From the NCBI RefSeq assembly GCF_000018865.1, contig NC_010175.1, positions 868,001 to 932,000 of the forward strand: a stretch of 64,000 nucleotides of DNA, in the 5' to 3' direction. Under the pieces are notes generated by a model. The model made no database searches. It was given only the letters and a program-made list of their open reading frames with translations, and was not told the DNA's origin. A program made the translations under genes and the position numbers. The stretch is from Chloroflexus aurantiacus J-10-fl (GTDB lineage Bacteria; Chloroflexota; Chloroflexia; Chloroflexales; Chloroflexaceae). This document shows, piece after piece, positions 28,763 through 37,538 of the stretch (position 1 is its first letter; every line of letters begins with the position of its first letter).

Positions 28763-29416
28763 TTACGGCAACAACCCCAATTCACGCGCACGGATGATGG
28801 CCTGGGTGCGGTCACGCACGGCCAGTTTGGCCAGCAGGCTAGAGACGTAGTTTTTGACAGTACCCTCGCTGATACAGAGCTGATCGGCAATCTCGCGGTT
28901 TGAGTGTCCGGCAGCAATGCCATGCAACACATCCATCTCACGCTCGGTAAGCGGTTCGGCTAACGGCGATGGCCGGGTGGCCGGTGCCGAAGCGGCCAGG
29001 CGAGAGAATTCGGCCAGTACTTTGCGGGTGATACTCGGCTGAATCAATGCCTCACCACGGGCCACAATGCGGATTGAGGCGACAATGTCGCTGCTGTCGG
29101 CATCTTTGAGCATGTAGCCACGGGCACCGGCTTTCAAGCCCTCAATCACGTATTCATCGTCATCAAAGGTGGTCAGGATGATCACACCGATGTGTGGCCA
29201 ACGCCGACAAATCTCGCGAGTGGCGGCAACCCCATCCATTACCGGCATCCGTATATCCATGAGAACAACATCCGGTTGCAACCGCTCAACGAGTTCAATG
29301 GCTTGCTGACCATTCACGGCAGTGCCGACAACTGTCAAATCTGCTTCAAGATCGAGCAGGGTCTGAATACCCTGACGTACCAGGGTCTGGTCATCAACCA
29401 GCAGGATGCGGATCAT
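28763..29416 (-). CDS. NarL/LuxR-family response regulator
   Basis: A 217-aa two-domain regulator. The receiver domain (1-120) has acidic residues DD at 8-9, phospho-acceptor Asp54 (LMDIRMP), and a conserved Lys in the YMLKDAD region. The DNA-binding LuxR helix-turn-helix (about 150-215) contains LTEREMDVLHGIAAG and SEGTVKNYVSSLLAKL. GAGG 5-6 nt before the ATG at 29416 supports this start over a longer frame. The partner is most likely the HisKA_3 kinase at 29714-30952, same strand, separated by 297 bp of repeat-like DNA. Its 3' end is 20 bp from the converging restriction gene. Confidence 0.9.
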   Translation of the reverse strand: MIRILLVDDQTLVRQGIQTLLDLEADLTVVGTAVNGQQAIELVERLQPDVVLMDIRMPVMDGVAATREICRRWPHIGVIILTTFDDDEYVIEGLKAGARGYMLKDADSSDIVASIRIVARGEALIQPSITRKVLAEFSRLAASAPATRPSPLAEPLTEREMDVLHGIAAGHSNREIADQLCISEGTVKNYVSSLLAKLAVRDRTQAIIRARELGLLP

Positions 29417-29713
29417 AGTCCCTCGCCTGACGTTACTATAGCGCCACGTATCAGGTGACGCTGTCCGGACACTGCACAGCATCTGCGAGCGCGTCAGCGG
29501 CGGATGCAAAGATGTGTTCTCGCTCTAACCGCTGGACACCCTGTCACCGTTCTGGGACGGACAATCAATATATTTCGGGAGGTAGTCCGACAAACCCCCG
29601 GCGCTCGTAGCACCAGACCGGGGTGACGCGGAAGTATGGCTTCCGCACTTCGCGATCCCCTGACGCCAAAGAGTTTTTCAGCGATACACATGGGCGCTCT
29701 CCGCCTTACTCTG
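29417..29713. repeat. 297-bp spacer with GCGGAAG palindrome between kinase and regulator
   Basis: No gene. GCGGAAG (29629-29635) and CTTCCGC (29641-29647) form a hairpin matching the one at 26573. Such a long spacer between a kinase and its regulator is unusual and suggests that a small repeat was inserted. Confidence 0.45.
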
Positions 29714-30952
29714 TCATGCATTTCTCGATCTGCGGGGAAGCACAATCGCAAGGCGAAAACCACCTTCCGGTTGCGGTGCAGCCTGTATCTCGCCACCCAG
29801 CCGGCTCACCCGTTCGCGCAATCCGGCCAGACCAAAACCGGTTTCGCCAATCGCAGGAGCGGGCGGCCCGTCATTGATCACGTCGAGACGCACCGATTCG
29901 GTATCGGCAATCAATCGCACCGTTACACACGTAGCCTGAGCATGCTTTTGCACGTTCGTCAAACCCTCTTGGGCAGCGCGGAAAAGCGTCATGACCATTG
30001 CCGGCGAAATCTCACCAATCTCACCCGCCTGTTCAAACCTGATCTGGAAGGACGCGACCCGGCTGAAATCGTGTACCAGCCGTTCAATGACGACCGGTAA
30101 CGGCTGCTCGGCAAGTGGATTGCTCCGCATTATAGCCACACTCTGACGCACTTCGGTTAAGGCGGCCTGTGCCGCTTCACGGCACAGATGAAGCGCCTGC
30201 GCAGCACGAACCGGATCGTGTTCGAGTAAGCGGGCTGCGACCTGTAACTGCACGTGCAGGGCGGTTAGATGATGGCCCAGGCCATCGTGAATCTCGTGCG
30301 CCAGGCGAACCCGTTCTTCGGCAGCAGCCAGGGCCAGTTCGCGCTCGCGCGAAGCTGCTAACGCCTCATTCGCGGCCCGTAGTTCAGCCGCCAGACGCTC
30401 AGTGCGCGCCATCTGTTCGCTGAGCCGGGCTAACACGATGGAAAAGATGAGGGTGAAGATGAGACCCAGCGCAATCGATGGCGCCTGGGTCAGGATTTGG
30501 GTTGACGACACGCCACGCAGCCAGAGCACGCCATTCCAGCCGGCATAGAGCAAGAGGCTGAGCGCCAGACCAGGCCAGATACCGAGACCGATGATGGCCT
30601 GCGAGCCAATCACAAAGAGAATGAAGGGCAGGAAGGTCCAGCCTTCATCGAGACCAAGATAATTGACCACGAGAAAGATCAATGAACTCAGCCCGAAAAA
30701 GAGGCGATTGGCGACCACATCACCCCAGCGCAGTTGCAGGCTATCCCAAGCCGCATTAAGGGCCAGCAGCAGACTCAAGAGCACTATGACCGGATAAAAG
30801 CGTTCTGCCGGTAGATGACGATGAAAGAGGATATACTCAACCAGCGCTACCGTGATGACGGCATAGGCTGCCATCATTAATGTATGCTGACCGTTATTGA
30901 AATAGGCGGTTAACCGTTGCCACCACCCGGTTTGCTGTGCTGACGACATCAT
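29714..30952 (-). CDS. membrane sensor histidine kinase (HisKA_3/DesK-like)
   Basis: A 412-aa kinase with about five to six membrane segments in the first 170 residues and no separate soluble sensor domain, as in DesK. The HisKA_3 region has His222 (LAHEIHDGLGHHL). The HATPase_c domain has EGLTNVQKHAQA (N-box) and a short GFGLAGLRERVSRLG (G2-box). The start is ATG 30952, overlapping the upstream stop codon as ATGA, so it is coupled to the unknown protein encoded before it. A membrane-state or ligand signal sensed by the membrane part is likely. Its probable target is the NarL-type regulator downstream. Confidence 0.88.
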   Translation of the reverse strand: MMSSAQQTGWWQRLTAYFNNGQHTLMMAAYAVITVALVEYILFHRHLPAERFYPVIVLLSLLLALNAAWDSLQLRWGDVVANRLFFGLSSLIFLVVNYLGLDEGWTFLPFILFVIGSQAIIGLGIWPGLALSLLLYAGWNGVLWLRGVSSTQILTQAPSIALGLIFTLIFSIVLARLSEQMARTERLAAELRAANEALAASRERELALAAAEERVRLAHEIHDGLGHHLTALHVQLQVAARLLEHDPVRAAQALHLCREAAQAALTEVRQSVAIMRSNPLAEQPLPVVIERLVHDFSRVASFQIRFEQAGEIGEISPAMVMTLFRAAQEGLTNVQKHAQATCVTVRLIADTESVRLDVINDGPPAPAIGETGFGLAGLRERVSRLGGEIQAAPQPEGGFRLAIVLPRRSRNA

Positions 30953-31902
30953 TGCACGACCCACGGCTGTAAAATGTAATGCCACCAGTTGTTGAGGACG
31001 CCATCAGTTTCACCGGCAACTCGCGGCAGATGGTCGAGCCACCAGAGATGATGGAGACGCATATCGCCATTTCCCCACTCGGCACAATCCATCAGTCGCG
31101 GTGGTGCGCTCAAGTCGGGAAACTGGTACCAGGCGTCGGCCCGTGACTCCACCCGACGCGGATTTCCCCAATCGTAATCACGGGTGCTGGAAGGCGCAAA
31201 ATGGACGTTACCGCACTCATCAAGGCGGGTGAAGCGCGTCCACAGATTGCGTTCAGCCGGGTGATGCCGATAGACGTAGGTCATAATCGACTCAACCCGA
31301 TGACCAAAGTTCTCCAGCATACAGCCAACATCACGCTCGACATTAAACCCCATCACAATATAGCGGCGTGCGGCAGGAATGTGCAGCGGCGGCGCATTGC
31401 ACCAGAAGGCAGCGGGGCCAATCATCCGACTCTCATAATAGCCGGCATAGGGAAAACCGAATAGCCAGATTTCGTCAATCTCACCCCGATCAATGGCATC
31501 GCCTAAACCAATCTCGGCCAGCAATCGCTCATAATCTGCTTCATCGGGCTGATGAAAAGGGATGCGGCGTTCCCAGGCAGCCAGATAGGTCGCGCTATTG
31601 TAGCGAAAGCCGTCAATCTTCACCGGAAAATCGGTAAACGTGCGCCGCACGACAATCCGGTAATCGGCAATCCCCCCTGAGCAAATACGGAGATCGGCGA
31701 TATACTGCGCTGCCAGTACTTCAGGATCGTACCAGCCCATCACCTTGCTTAACGGCAGGTTCCCTCGTTCGGGAATAGGTGGATCGTGGACAATTAGCGC
31801 TACATTCAGCGGTATCGGCACACCGGGACGGTCACCACGCACAATCGTCGGCTGAGCACCCGCTTTCGGTCGGTTCCCCCAGTTCAACAGCCAGTCAAGC
31901 AT
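30949..31902 (-). CDS. uncharacterised protein coupled to a histidine kinase
   Basis: I do not recognise this 317-aa protein. It has no signal peptide or membrane segment and is rich in Trp, Tyr and Arg. Notable segments are RGDRPGVPIPLNVALIVHDP (about 25-44), DEIWLFGFPYAGYYESRMIG, FNVERDVGCMLENFGHRVES and DCAEWGNGDMRLHHLWWLDH. The last two contain conserved-looking Glu, Asp, His and Cys residues that could form a metal or catalytic site. The start is ATG 31902, with GGAGG 8 nt upstream. ATGA overlap with the sensor-kinase gene suggests a link to the same signal. Function unknown. Confidence 0.7.
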   Translation of the reverse strand: MLDWLLNWGNRPKAGAQPTIVRGDRPGVPIPLNVALIVHDPPIPERGNLPLSKVMGWYDPEVLAAQYIADLRICSGGIADYRIVVRRTFTDFPVKIDGFRYNSATYLAAWERRIPFHQPDEADYERLLAEIGLGDAIDRGEIDEIWLFGFPYAGYYESRMIGPAAFWCNAPPLHIPAARRYIVMGFNVERDVGCMLENFGHRVESIMTYVYRHHPAERNLWTRFTRLDECGNVHFAPSSTRDYDWGNPRRVESRADAWYQFPDLSAPPRLMDCAEWGNGDMRLHHLWWLDHLPRVAGETDGVLNNWWHYILQPWVVQ

Positions 31903-32607
31903 CGCCGTTGCCTCCATTCAGCGGTATGGCGCATGAGAAGTAAACAATGTCCAACCGTCACATTGTCGCAGAATCGCTCCGAACCAGTCATACACATAGG
32001 CGAACAGGCAACCCACACACCTTCAGCATACCAGGGAAAAGGAGCAACCTGACATCTGCTTTTTGGGCGATACTGCCTGTAGCTTGTGAACGTGTCAGAC
32101 CCTTATCGCACAGAGTATCCCAGGCATCACTCCGGCAGACAGATACTATCTCCTGGCCCAACCGGTGAGAAGTTTGCCGGCTATCGGTAACCGATGGCGA
32201 ATCTTTGCCTCCAGGGTAACAAACGCTGCCACGGAGACGGTGGGTAGATGATGTGGCATGCTATCACAATACAACCGGCAAAGACAAATAGCGGCAGGCA
32301 GCAAACCATCCTCTTGTCGTCGGCCCATGGCGGCGAGAAACGTTCAGCAGGTACACGTACCTTCACGTTCAAGGACAGCACCGGTGTTGATGGGTGGTAC
32401 CGCGTCTCGCAGTGTGCTGTAGTCCACCCCTGCCGGGGGCGGAAACCGGCGGTGCGGTATGGCTCGCTGTCGCGCACCGGTTCTGGCCTGCAATACCTCG
32501 CGAGATGCGGGTACGGTGTGCTGTTGCGGGTAGGGAGTGCGCCGGCGGCGCATGCTCCCAGGCTTTGGCGTTTCACCATCCCTGCCAGGCTGTGGTATGA
32601 TGCCTTT
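31903..32607. other. divergent intergenic region (705 bp)
   Basis: It separates the leftward kinase operon from the rightward M1 peptidase. No supportable gene. 32380-32580 is GC-rich and repeat-like (a GTGCGCCGGCGGCGCATGC palindrome near 32536), similar in style to 6590-6620. Frames reading into the M1 gene from here lack a ribosome site and a protein-like composition. Confidence 0.4.
32572..32601 (+). promoter_or_regulatory. promoter for M1 peptidase, probably leaderless
   Basis: TTCACC (32572-32577), an 18-nt spacer and extended -10 TGGTATGAT (32593-32601). Only 6 nt separate the -10 from the ATG at 32608, so transcription would start at or next to the A of the start codon. Confidence 0.5.
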
Positions 32608-34116
32608 ATGATACGACTATTGCTTCTGATTATCATTGCATTTGGTAGCGTCACCCCGTTCTTCCCCGGTGCCGTCTTCCGCGACGATCCGCCGGCGGCT
32701 ACGACCATCGTTGATCCCTTCATCACGGCCCAAACGGCGGCGATGCGGGCCGAGCATGCTGCCGACCTTACCGATGCAGATTGGGATCGTTACACCCTCA
32801 CGGTGCAGCTTGATCCAACCGGCCCCCGCTTGAGCGGTGCAGTCAGTGTTCGCCTGACCAATCGCAGCGAGGTGGATTTCGATACCATCTGGTTTCATCT
32901 CTACCCCAACCACCCTGATTTTGGTGGACGACTCGATGTGACTTCGGCGCAGATCGATGGGGTACCGGTGCCATCACGCACCTTACACGGCGACACCCTG
33001 ATTGGCTTGCGCGCACCGCAACCGCTTCCCCCCGGCCAGAGCGCAACGGTCACCATGACCTTCACGGCCCGCACACCCCGCAACGCCAGTCAACGCATCT
33101 TCGGCGCGTACAATCTGGAGGCCGGGGTCTGGTCGATTGCCTCGTTCTATCCGCTGCTGGCCCGCTACATCCCCGGTATGGGCTGGGATACCCGACCAAT
33201 CGTGTCACGCGGTGATTTTACCGTCAGCGCAACTGCGCTCTACGACGTTACGGTTGATGCACCCGCCGACTGGCATCTGGTCAGTAGCGGGAGTCGGATT
33301 GAGCACCGTACCACAGATCACAACCGCCAGGTAGCCCGATTTGTCAGTGGGCCGATGCGAGAATTCTATCTGGCGGCACTCCAGGGTCTCATGCCGATCA
33401 GCACTGAAATAGACGGCATACGGGTGATCAGCTACGTGCAACCGAACGATCAGACCGCCGGTAAGCAGAGTCTGACGATTGCCACCACAGCCTTGCAGGT
33501 CTTCAACCAGCGTTTCGGGGCATACCCGTACAACGAGTTTGAAGTTATCCAGGCGGCACTGACTCAGTTTTACGGCATGGAGTATCCCGGTGTAGTGCTG
33601 ATCGAGCAAGACCTGTACCGACGCAACGACCGCTTACTGGAGACGACCATCGCCCATGAAATCAGCCACCAGTGGTGGTACGGGCTGATTGGGAACGACG
33701 CCCAGGGCGAGGCGTGGCTTGACGAAGGGTTGGCGAGTTACAGCCAGATACTCTACTACGAGATGATCGACAACCCTGCCCAGGCCACAGCCGAACTCGA
33801 AGCCTTCCGCGCCAGCTACCGCCGATTGCGCGAGCGGGGCGGCGATGCGCCACTGGCTACTCCCCCGGCGGCGCTCAATAATGGGCGTTACGTCCCGATT
33901 GCCTATGCGAAAGGAGCGCTCTTTTTTCACGCACTCCGCCAACGCATTGGCGAAGCTGCCTTCAACGACTTTCTCCAACAATACGTCGCTACGTATCGCT
34001 GGCGGGAAATCGCCGGCCCTGATCTGATCCGTATCGCCGGTCAGGCGTGTGGATGTGACCTGGATGATCTATTCACGGATTGGGTGCTCACCGCTACCGC
34101 CGTGCCGATCCCCTAA
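32608..34116 (+). CDS. exported M1-family zinc metallopeptidase
   Basis: A 502-aa peptidase with a signal peptide (about 1-22). The gluzincin site is complete: His350-Glu351-x-x-His354 and Glu373, 18 residues after the second His (HEISH...WLDEG). The exopeptidase GAMEN motif is replaced by GMEYPG (about 330), as in many short bacterial M1 relatives. The N-terminal half is the beta-sandwich domain of M1 (RLSGAVSVRLTNRSEVDFDTIWFHLYPN). Likely an extracellular or periplasm-side aminopeptidase for peptide scavenging. There is no ribosome site before ATG 32608; the -10 box is 6 nt upstream, suggesting a leaderless message. An in-frame extension to 32248 lacks support. Confidence 0.85.
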   Translation: MIRLLLLIIIAFGSVTPFFPGAVFRDDPPAATTIVDPFITAQTAAMRAEHAADLTDADWDRYTLTVQLDPTGPRLSGAVSVRLTNRSEVDFDTIWFHLYPNHPDFGGRLDVTSAQIDGVPVPSRTLHGDTLIGLRAPQPLPPGQSATVTMTFTARTPRNASQRIFGAYNLEAGVWSIASFYPLLARYIPGMGWDTRPIVSRGDFTVSATALYDVTVDAPADWHLVSSGSRIEHRTTDHNRQVARFVSGPMREFYLAALQGLMPISTEIDGIRVISYVQPNDQTAGKQSLTIATTALQVFNQRFGAYPYNEFEVIQAALTQFYGMEYPGVVLIEQDLYRRNDRLLETTIAHEISHQWWYGLIGNDAQGEAWLDEGLASYSQILYYEMIDNPAQATAELEAFRASYRRLRERGGDAPLATPPAALNNGRYVPIAYAKGALFFHALRQRIGEAAFNDFLQQYVATYRWREIAGPDLIRIAGQACGCDLDDLFTDWVLTATAVPIP

Positions 34117-34219
34117 TCACGCCGGGTATATGGTAGAGAGTGTTACCGGCAGATCCAAGCCAACGGGTACCGTTCGACGCCAATCACACCTGATCGCGAC
34201 GGGAACTGCACGCTGGACA

Positions 34220-34253
34220 CCAGTAGGGGCGACGCATGCGTCGCCCCTACTGG
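34220..34253. repeat. 34-bp perfect palindrome with GTAGGGGCG core
   Basis: Each arm is CCAGTAGGGGCGACGCA with no loop, the centre being between 34236 and 34237. It shares the GTAGGGGCG end with the repeats at 6078 and 46766. No function is visible; the two flanking genes converge here. Confidence 0.75.
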
Positions 34254-34289
34254 CACACCTGAACAATGCAGATTGTTGAGCAAGATTTG

Positions 34290-34440
34290 GCATTACAACA
34301 GCGGATATCATACGACGCGCTACGGTATCCGCTGTGGAATGCGATCTTATGGAGCAGGAGCGCTGGTTCAACACATCTACGCTCCGGTGCAATGCCAGGG
34401 TGACGGTTAGATAGTGCGCCTTGCATTCTCTGCTGCCACG
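34290..34440. repeat. family C repeat (copy 3)
   Basis: 34350-34420 shares the order CAGGAG, CTGGTT, CATCTACGCTC, CAGGGTGACGGTTAGATAG with 5335-5400. Degenerate and non-coding. Confidence 0.4.
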
Positions 34441-34464
34441 TGTGATATACCCTCGAGACAAAGC

Positions 34465-34495
34465 AAAAAGAGTACGGTTGTACCGTACTCTTTTT
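34465..34495 (-). terminator. bidirectional terminator after HU
   Basis: AAAAAGAGTACGG (34465-34477), loop TTGTA, CCGTACTCTTTTT (34483-34495). A-tract and T-tract flank a GC stem, so it can stop both the leftward HU gene and any rightward read-through from the M1 gene. Confidence 0.9.
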
Positions 34496-34530
34496 GACCG
34501 GCAAGACAAAACGGAACGTTATCCGCAGCT

Positions 34531-34806
34531 TTAACCTCGCACAGCCTCTTTGAGGGTGCTGCTGGCGCTGAAGCCAGGGGTCTTCGTAGCGGGAATATGC
34601 ATCTTCTCGCGGGTCTGCGGATTGACACCTTCCCGTGCCTGCCGCGAACGCACCTCGAACGTCCCAAAACCGGTGAGCGTCACCTTCTCGCCACGAGCTA
34701 ATGCTTCGGTGATCACCTCGAGCGCGGCATCGATAATCAGCTTCGTCTCCTTCTGCGAAACCTTTGCGCGCTCGGCCACAGCCTTAATGAAATCGGTCTT
34801 CTGCAT
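34531..34806 (-). CDS. hup: HU-family DNA-binding protein
   Basis: A 91-aa nucleoid protein of the HU/IHF family, full length. The N-terminal helices (KTDFIKAVAERAKVSQKETKLIIDAALEVI) lead to the signature GFGTFEVRSRQAREGVNPQTRE and the DNA-intercalating arm with IPATKTPGFSAS. It bends and compacts DNA as a homodimer. AGGAGG lies 9 nt before ATG 34806, so a longer in-frame version is rejected. It is a single gene with its own strong terminator. Confidence 0.95.
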   Translation of the reverse strand: MQKTDFIKAVAERAKVSQKETKLIIDAALEVITEALARGEKVTLTGFGTFEVRSRQAREGVNPQTREKMHIPATKTPGFSASSTLKEAVRG

Positions 34807-34937
34807 CGGTGCAGTCCTCCTTAAATATTCACTCCTACCTGAATATCTCTTCAGAAAGCAGTATACCGCATCTGTCAAGACCTGTATCTCTTGTTGATGC
34901 GATAAACAGCATCTGAGATTTTCCAACAATATTTTAT

Positions 34938-34979
34938 GGCTTTGCAATGCGCAAAACGAGTTTTACGCATTACAAAGCC
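34938..34979 (-). terminator. terminator after the GTPase operon
   Basis: Twenty-base arms (34938-34957 and 34960-34979) pair at 18 positions around a 2-nt loop. On the minus strand the hairpin is followed by ATAAAATATTG, 18 bp past the GTPase stop codon. Confidence 0.7.
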
Positions 34980-34997
34980 ACCGAAAACGAGGCGAAC

Positions 34998-35528
34998 TTA
35001 GTCTTCACTGCGCTCCTGGATCACGTAGAGCAGTTCGAGCAACACATTCTTCACGCTCTCGCGATCCGTTGCCGTACACGGTAACACCTTGATATGCGGT
35101 GGTTGACGCAGAGCCAGTCGCAATTCTTCCGGCGACCAGGCATTAGGCCGATCCTGCTTGTTTGCCGCAATCACATACGGTGTATCGCGATACGAGACGA
35201 AGAAGTCGATGATCCGGTTCGTCTCTCGGAACGTTTCGGGTCGTGTGCTATCGACGAGGATCACCAGCCCGAGCATGCCTTCGGCGAGGATCTCCCACAT
35301 AAAATCGAAGCGCTTCTGTCCCGGTGTTCCGAAGAGATGGAGCACGAGATCATCAGAGATCGCGATGCGTCCAAAATCCATCGCGACAGTCGTTTCCTTC
35401 TTGATCAGCCGAGTATCGTCGGTCGCCCGGCGCTCCGTCGAAACGACCTCAATTTCCGAGATCGTCTTGATAAACTCGGTTTTGCCGGCGTTCACGGCGC
35501 CGCTGATCACCATCTTTACCGTCTGCAC
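34998..35528 (-). CDS. small Ras/Arf-like GTPase
   Basis: A 176-aa GTPase with P-loop GAVNAGKT (10-17), switch II FGTPGQKRF (66-74) and base-recognition NKQD (123-126). The GTPGQ form of G3 and the overall length place it with the Arf/MglA-like bacterial GTPases that often travel with DUF4388 or roadblock proteins. A GTG at 35528 follows GGAGG closely and is taken as the start; a longer frame to 35597 is possible. It is the last of three genes (DUF1385, DUF4388, GTPase), 31 bp after DUF4388. A role in polarity, motility or surface behaviour is inferred by analogy with MglA. Confidence 0.85.
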   Translation of the reverse strand: MQTVKMVISGAVNAGKTEFIKTISEIEVVSTERRATDDTRLIKKETTVAMDFGRIAISDDLVLHLFGTPGQKRFDFMWEILAEGMLGLVILVDSTRPETFRETNRIIDFFVSYRDTPYVIAANKQDRPNAWSPEELRLALRQPPHIKVLPCTATDRESVKNVLLELLYVIQERSED

Positions 35529-35559
35529 ACAGCCCTCCGCTCCGATGCTCTGGCCCCAG

Positions 35560-36372
35560 CTACATGCTGCGGATCCGATTGATGATCCGATTAACAAGGC
35601 TCTTCTTCAAACGCGGCTGTTCTACCGGAGGCATTCCAGCAGCCAGCACGCGCTGTCGCTTCACTAGCTCCAGCATTCCGGCGGTCAGAAACCCATAAAC
35701 CGCACGACACACATCGAAATCACTCAATCCGGTCTTCTGGGCAATTTCGGCCAGTGTATCACGGCCATTAATGCGAGCGAAGACCTTCCATTCATCAGGT
35801 GCCAGGCGCATCCCCTTGAGCTTTTCGCCTGGTGGGGCCAAAAACCGTGGCACCAGATCGGTCGACGGAATGCGATCACGGATGCGTTCCCATTCATCGA
35901 TCCGTCGCACCCCTTCCATAATCAGGTGGTCGATAGAGATCGGCGTCGGCGCCAAGGGTGCATCGGGCGCCGGTCGCTGATTATGCTCGAAAAGAAAATC
36001 GCCTTCAGGCCAGGCAAACAGCCCATAGACTGACTGTTCGGTGTGCCCCAGCAAGGCTTGCTGTAATCGATCAGGGCTTGCCAGACCAGTATCAATGATC
36101 ACCTGGCTGAGGGTCGTCCCATTGCCTCGTGCTGCAAGTGTCTGACATGCCTGAGCAACTTGTTCGGCATTCAGCACCCCAAGCCGCACCAGGAGATCCG
36201 GTTTTTCATCTTCAGGACGGCGTGCCGCCAGCAATAATTTTCCCTTCTCGAAGTACAGACGCGCCGTTTGATCATTATACGACAGATGCAGCGCACCCGT
36301 TTTATACCCGCGATCAACGAGTGAGAGAAAGTCTGACAAGCTAAAATCTCGGATGTTCCCCACCAATGCCAT
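35560..36372 (-). CDS. DUF4388-domain protein
   Basis: A 270-aa protein with an N-terminal DUF4388 (PatA-like) domain (1-105: MALVGNIRDFSLSDFLSLVDRGYKTGAL, then LYFEKGKLLLA), a second helical part (about 105-165) and a C-terminal winged-helix-like region (about 195-245; WKVFARINGRDTLAEIAQKTGLSDFDVCRAVYGF). The family is common beside bacterial Ras-like GTPases and two-component systems in Chloroflexi, Deinococcus and Myxococcus; biochemical function is largely unknown. GGAGGAATGT before the ATG gives a clear start. It probably works with the GTPase encoded downstream. Confidence 0.82.
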   Translation of the reverse strand: MALVGNIRDFSLSDFLSLVDRGYKTGALHLSYNDQTARLYFEKGKLLLAARRPEDEKPDLLVRLGVLNAEQVAQACQTLAARGNGTTLSQVIIDTGLASPDRLQQALLGHTEQSVYGLFAWPEGDFLFEHNQRPAPDAPLAPTPISIDHLIMEGVRRIDEWERIRDRIPSTDLVPRFLAPPGEKLKGMRLAPDEWKVFARINGRDTLAEIAQKTGLSDFDVCRAVYGFLTAGMLELVKRQRVLAAGMPPVEQPRLKKSLVNRIINRIRSM

Positions 36373-36409
36373 ACATTCCTCCGCTATCGCGGGTTATGGG
36401 TGAATGACC

Positions 36410-37345
36410 TCACATTGTCGGTTGTGTATCGACCAGACCGGTCACATTCGCAGTTACCTGAACCGGTTGCGCCTGAGCGTGTTGGTCGGCATGCAACACT
36501 GCCTCGAAGGCAGCAATTGCTGTAGCAATCATATCATCATTTGGCTCACGTGTTGTCAGGTACTGCGCTGCCAGGGTTGGGGCCAGCAGCCAGCGCACCC
36601 ATGGCCGATGGTAGTGATTCGCAGCCAGTTGCTGCACCTCAAAGGCAACGGCTGCCACCAAAGGAATCAGGACAATACGCGCTATGATTCGTTGCCAGAC
36701 GGGCAATCCTGCAACTGATAGAAAGATCAGAAACCCTATCAAGGCCACTGCGAGCAGAAAGCTGGTGCCACAGCGGGGATGGATACGACTGCACTGCCGG
36801 ACCGATTCGACGGTGAGTGGTAAACCGGCCTCGTAGGCATTGATGACCTTGTGTTCTGCACCATGGTAACCAAACACCCGGTTGATGTCGGGAATACGGC
36901 CAATCGCAACAATGTAGGCAATGACCATCGCCAGATTGATCAATGCCTCAATCACTTCACGCAACAAGATCGGTGCACCCAATTGACCGATGAAGTTGGC
37001 TACTAGTGATGGCATCACCACAAAGAGACCAACCGCAACTGCGATAGTTACGATGAAGATCAGACCCTGGAGCCAGGGGTGTAATTGTTCTTCCTCATCG
37101 GCAGCTACGACAGTGGCAGAAAAGTCGAGTGCTTTGCGGCCAATCGTGAAAGCTTCGGCCAGAGCAGCAAATCCGCGCAGCAACGGCAAACGCTGCCAGC
37201 GCGCCGCACGTGGGGGAACCGGCATATCCAGGCGGGCAAAGCTGCCATCGGGGCGACGCACAACGACGGTCGCCTGGTGACGACCGCGCATCATAACGCC
37301 TTCGAGAACTGCCTGACCGCCGTATTTAAATTGCTGCCCACTCAT
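36410..37345 (-). CDS. DUF1385 integral membrane protein
   Basis: A 311-aa protein with the DUF1385 signature near its start (YGGQAVLEGVMMRG, residues 6-19). About five membrane segments follow, and HRCG/HGAEHK-like charged motifs (GYHGAEHKVINAYE) that are hallmarks of the family. Function is unknown; it is widespread in Firmicutes and Chloroflexi, often near release-factor or thymidine-kinase genes. The ATG at 37345 is chosen because the conserved region begins there; an upstream ATG at 37399 cannot be excluded because neither has a strong ribosome site. First gene of the DUF4388/GTPase unit. Confidence 0.8.
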   Translation of the reverse strand: MSGQQFKYGGQAVLEGVMMRGRHQATVVVRRPDGSFARLDMPVPPRAARWQRLPLLRGFAALAEAFTIGRKALDFSATVVAADEEEQLHPWLQGLIFIVTIAVAVGLFVVMPSLVANFIGQLGAPILLREVIEALINLAMVIAYIVAIGRIPDINRVFGYHGAEHKVINAYEAGLPLTVESVRQCSRIHPRCGTSFLLAVALIGFLIFLSVAGLPVWQRIIARIVLIPLVAAVAFEVQQLAANHYHRPWVRWLLAPTLAAQYLTTREPNDDMIATAIAAFEAVLHADQHAQAQPVQVTANVTGLVDTQPTM

Positions 37346-37538
37346 ATCGGTTTCTACTTGCCTCGGCTCTCTCACGGGCACGCAAACCTCTACTACCATT
37401 TATCTTACCATACCAGCAGGCACCAAACTGTATCGAACCTGGCGTGATTCCCCTGGTACGACCGTCTTCTGATGAGCACATCGCACACACAACGCTATAG
37501 CTATGACCGGTAGCGTATACCCAACGGTAGATCATACG

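Noticed and set aside
24071-29416. Pairing the GAF kinase (24071) with the NarL regulator (28763)
   Set aside because: They are on opposite strands with unrelated genes between, and the regulator has a closer same-strand kinase at 29714.
32248-32607. In-frame 120-codon extension upstream of the M1 peptidase
   Set aside because: The signal peptide begins at 32608, directly behind a -10 box; the extension is Arg-rich repeat DNA without a ribosome site.
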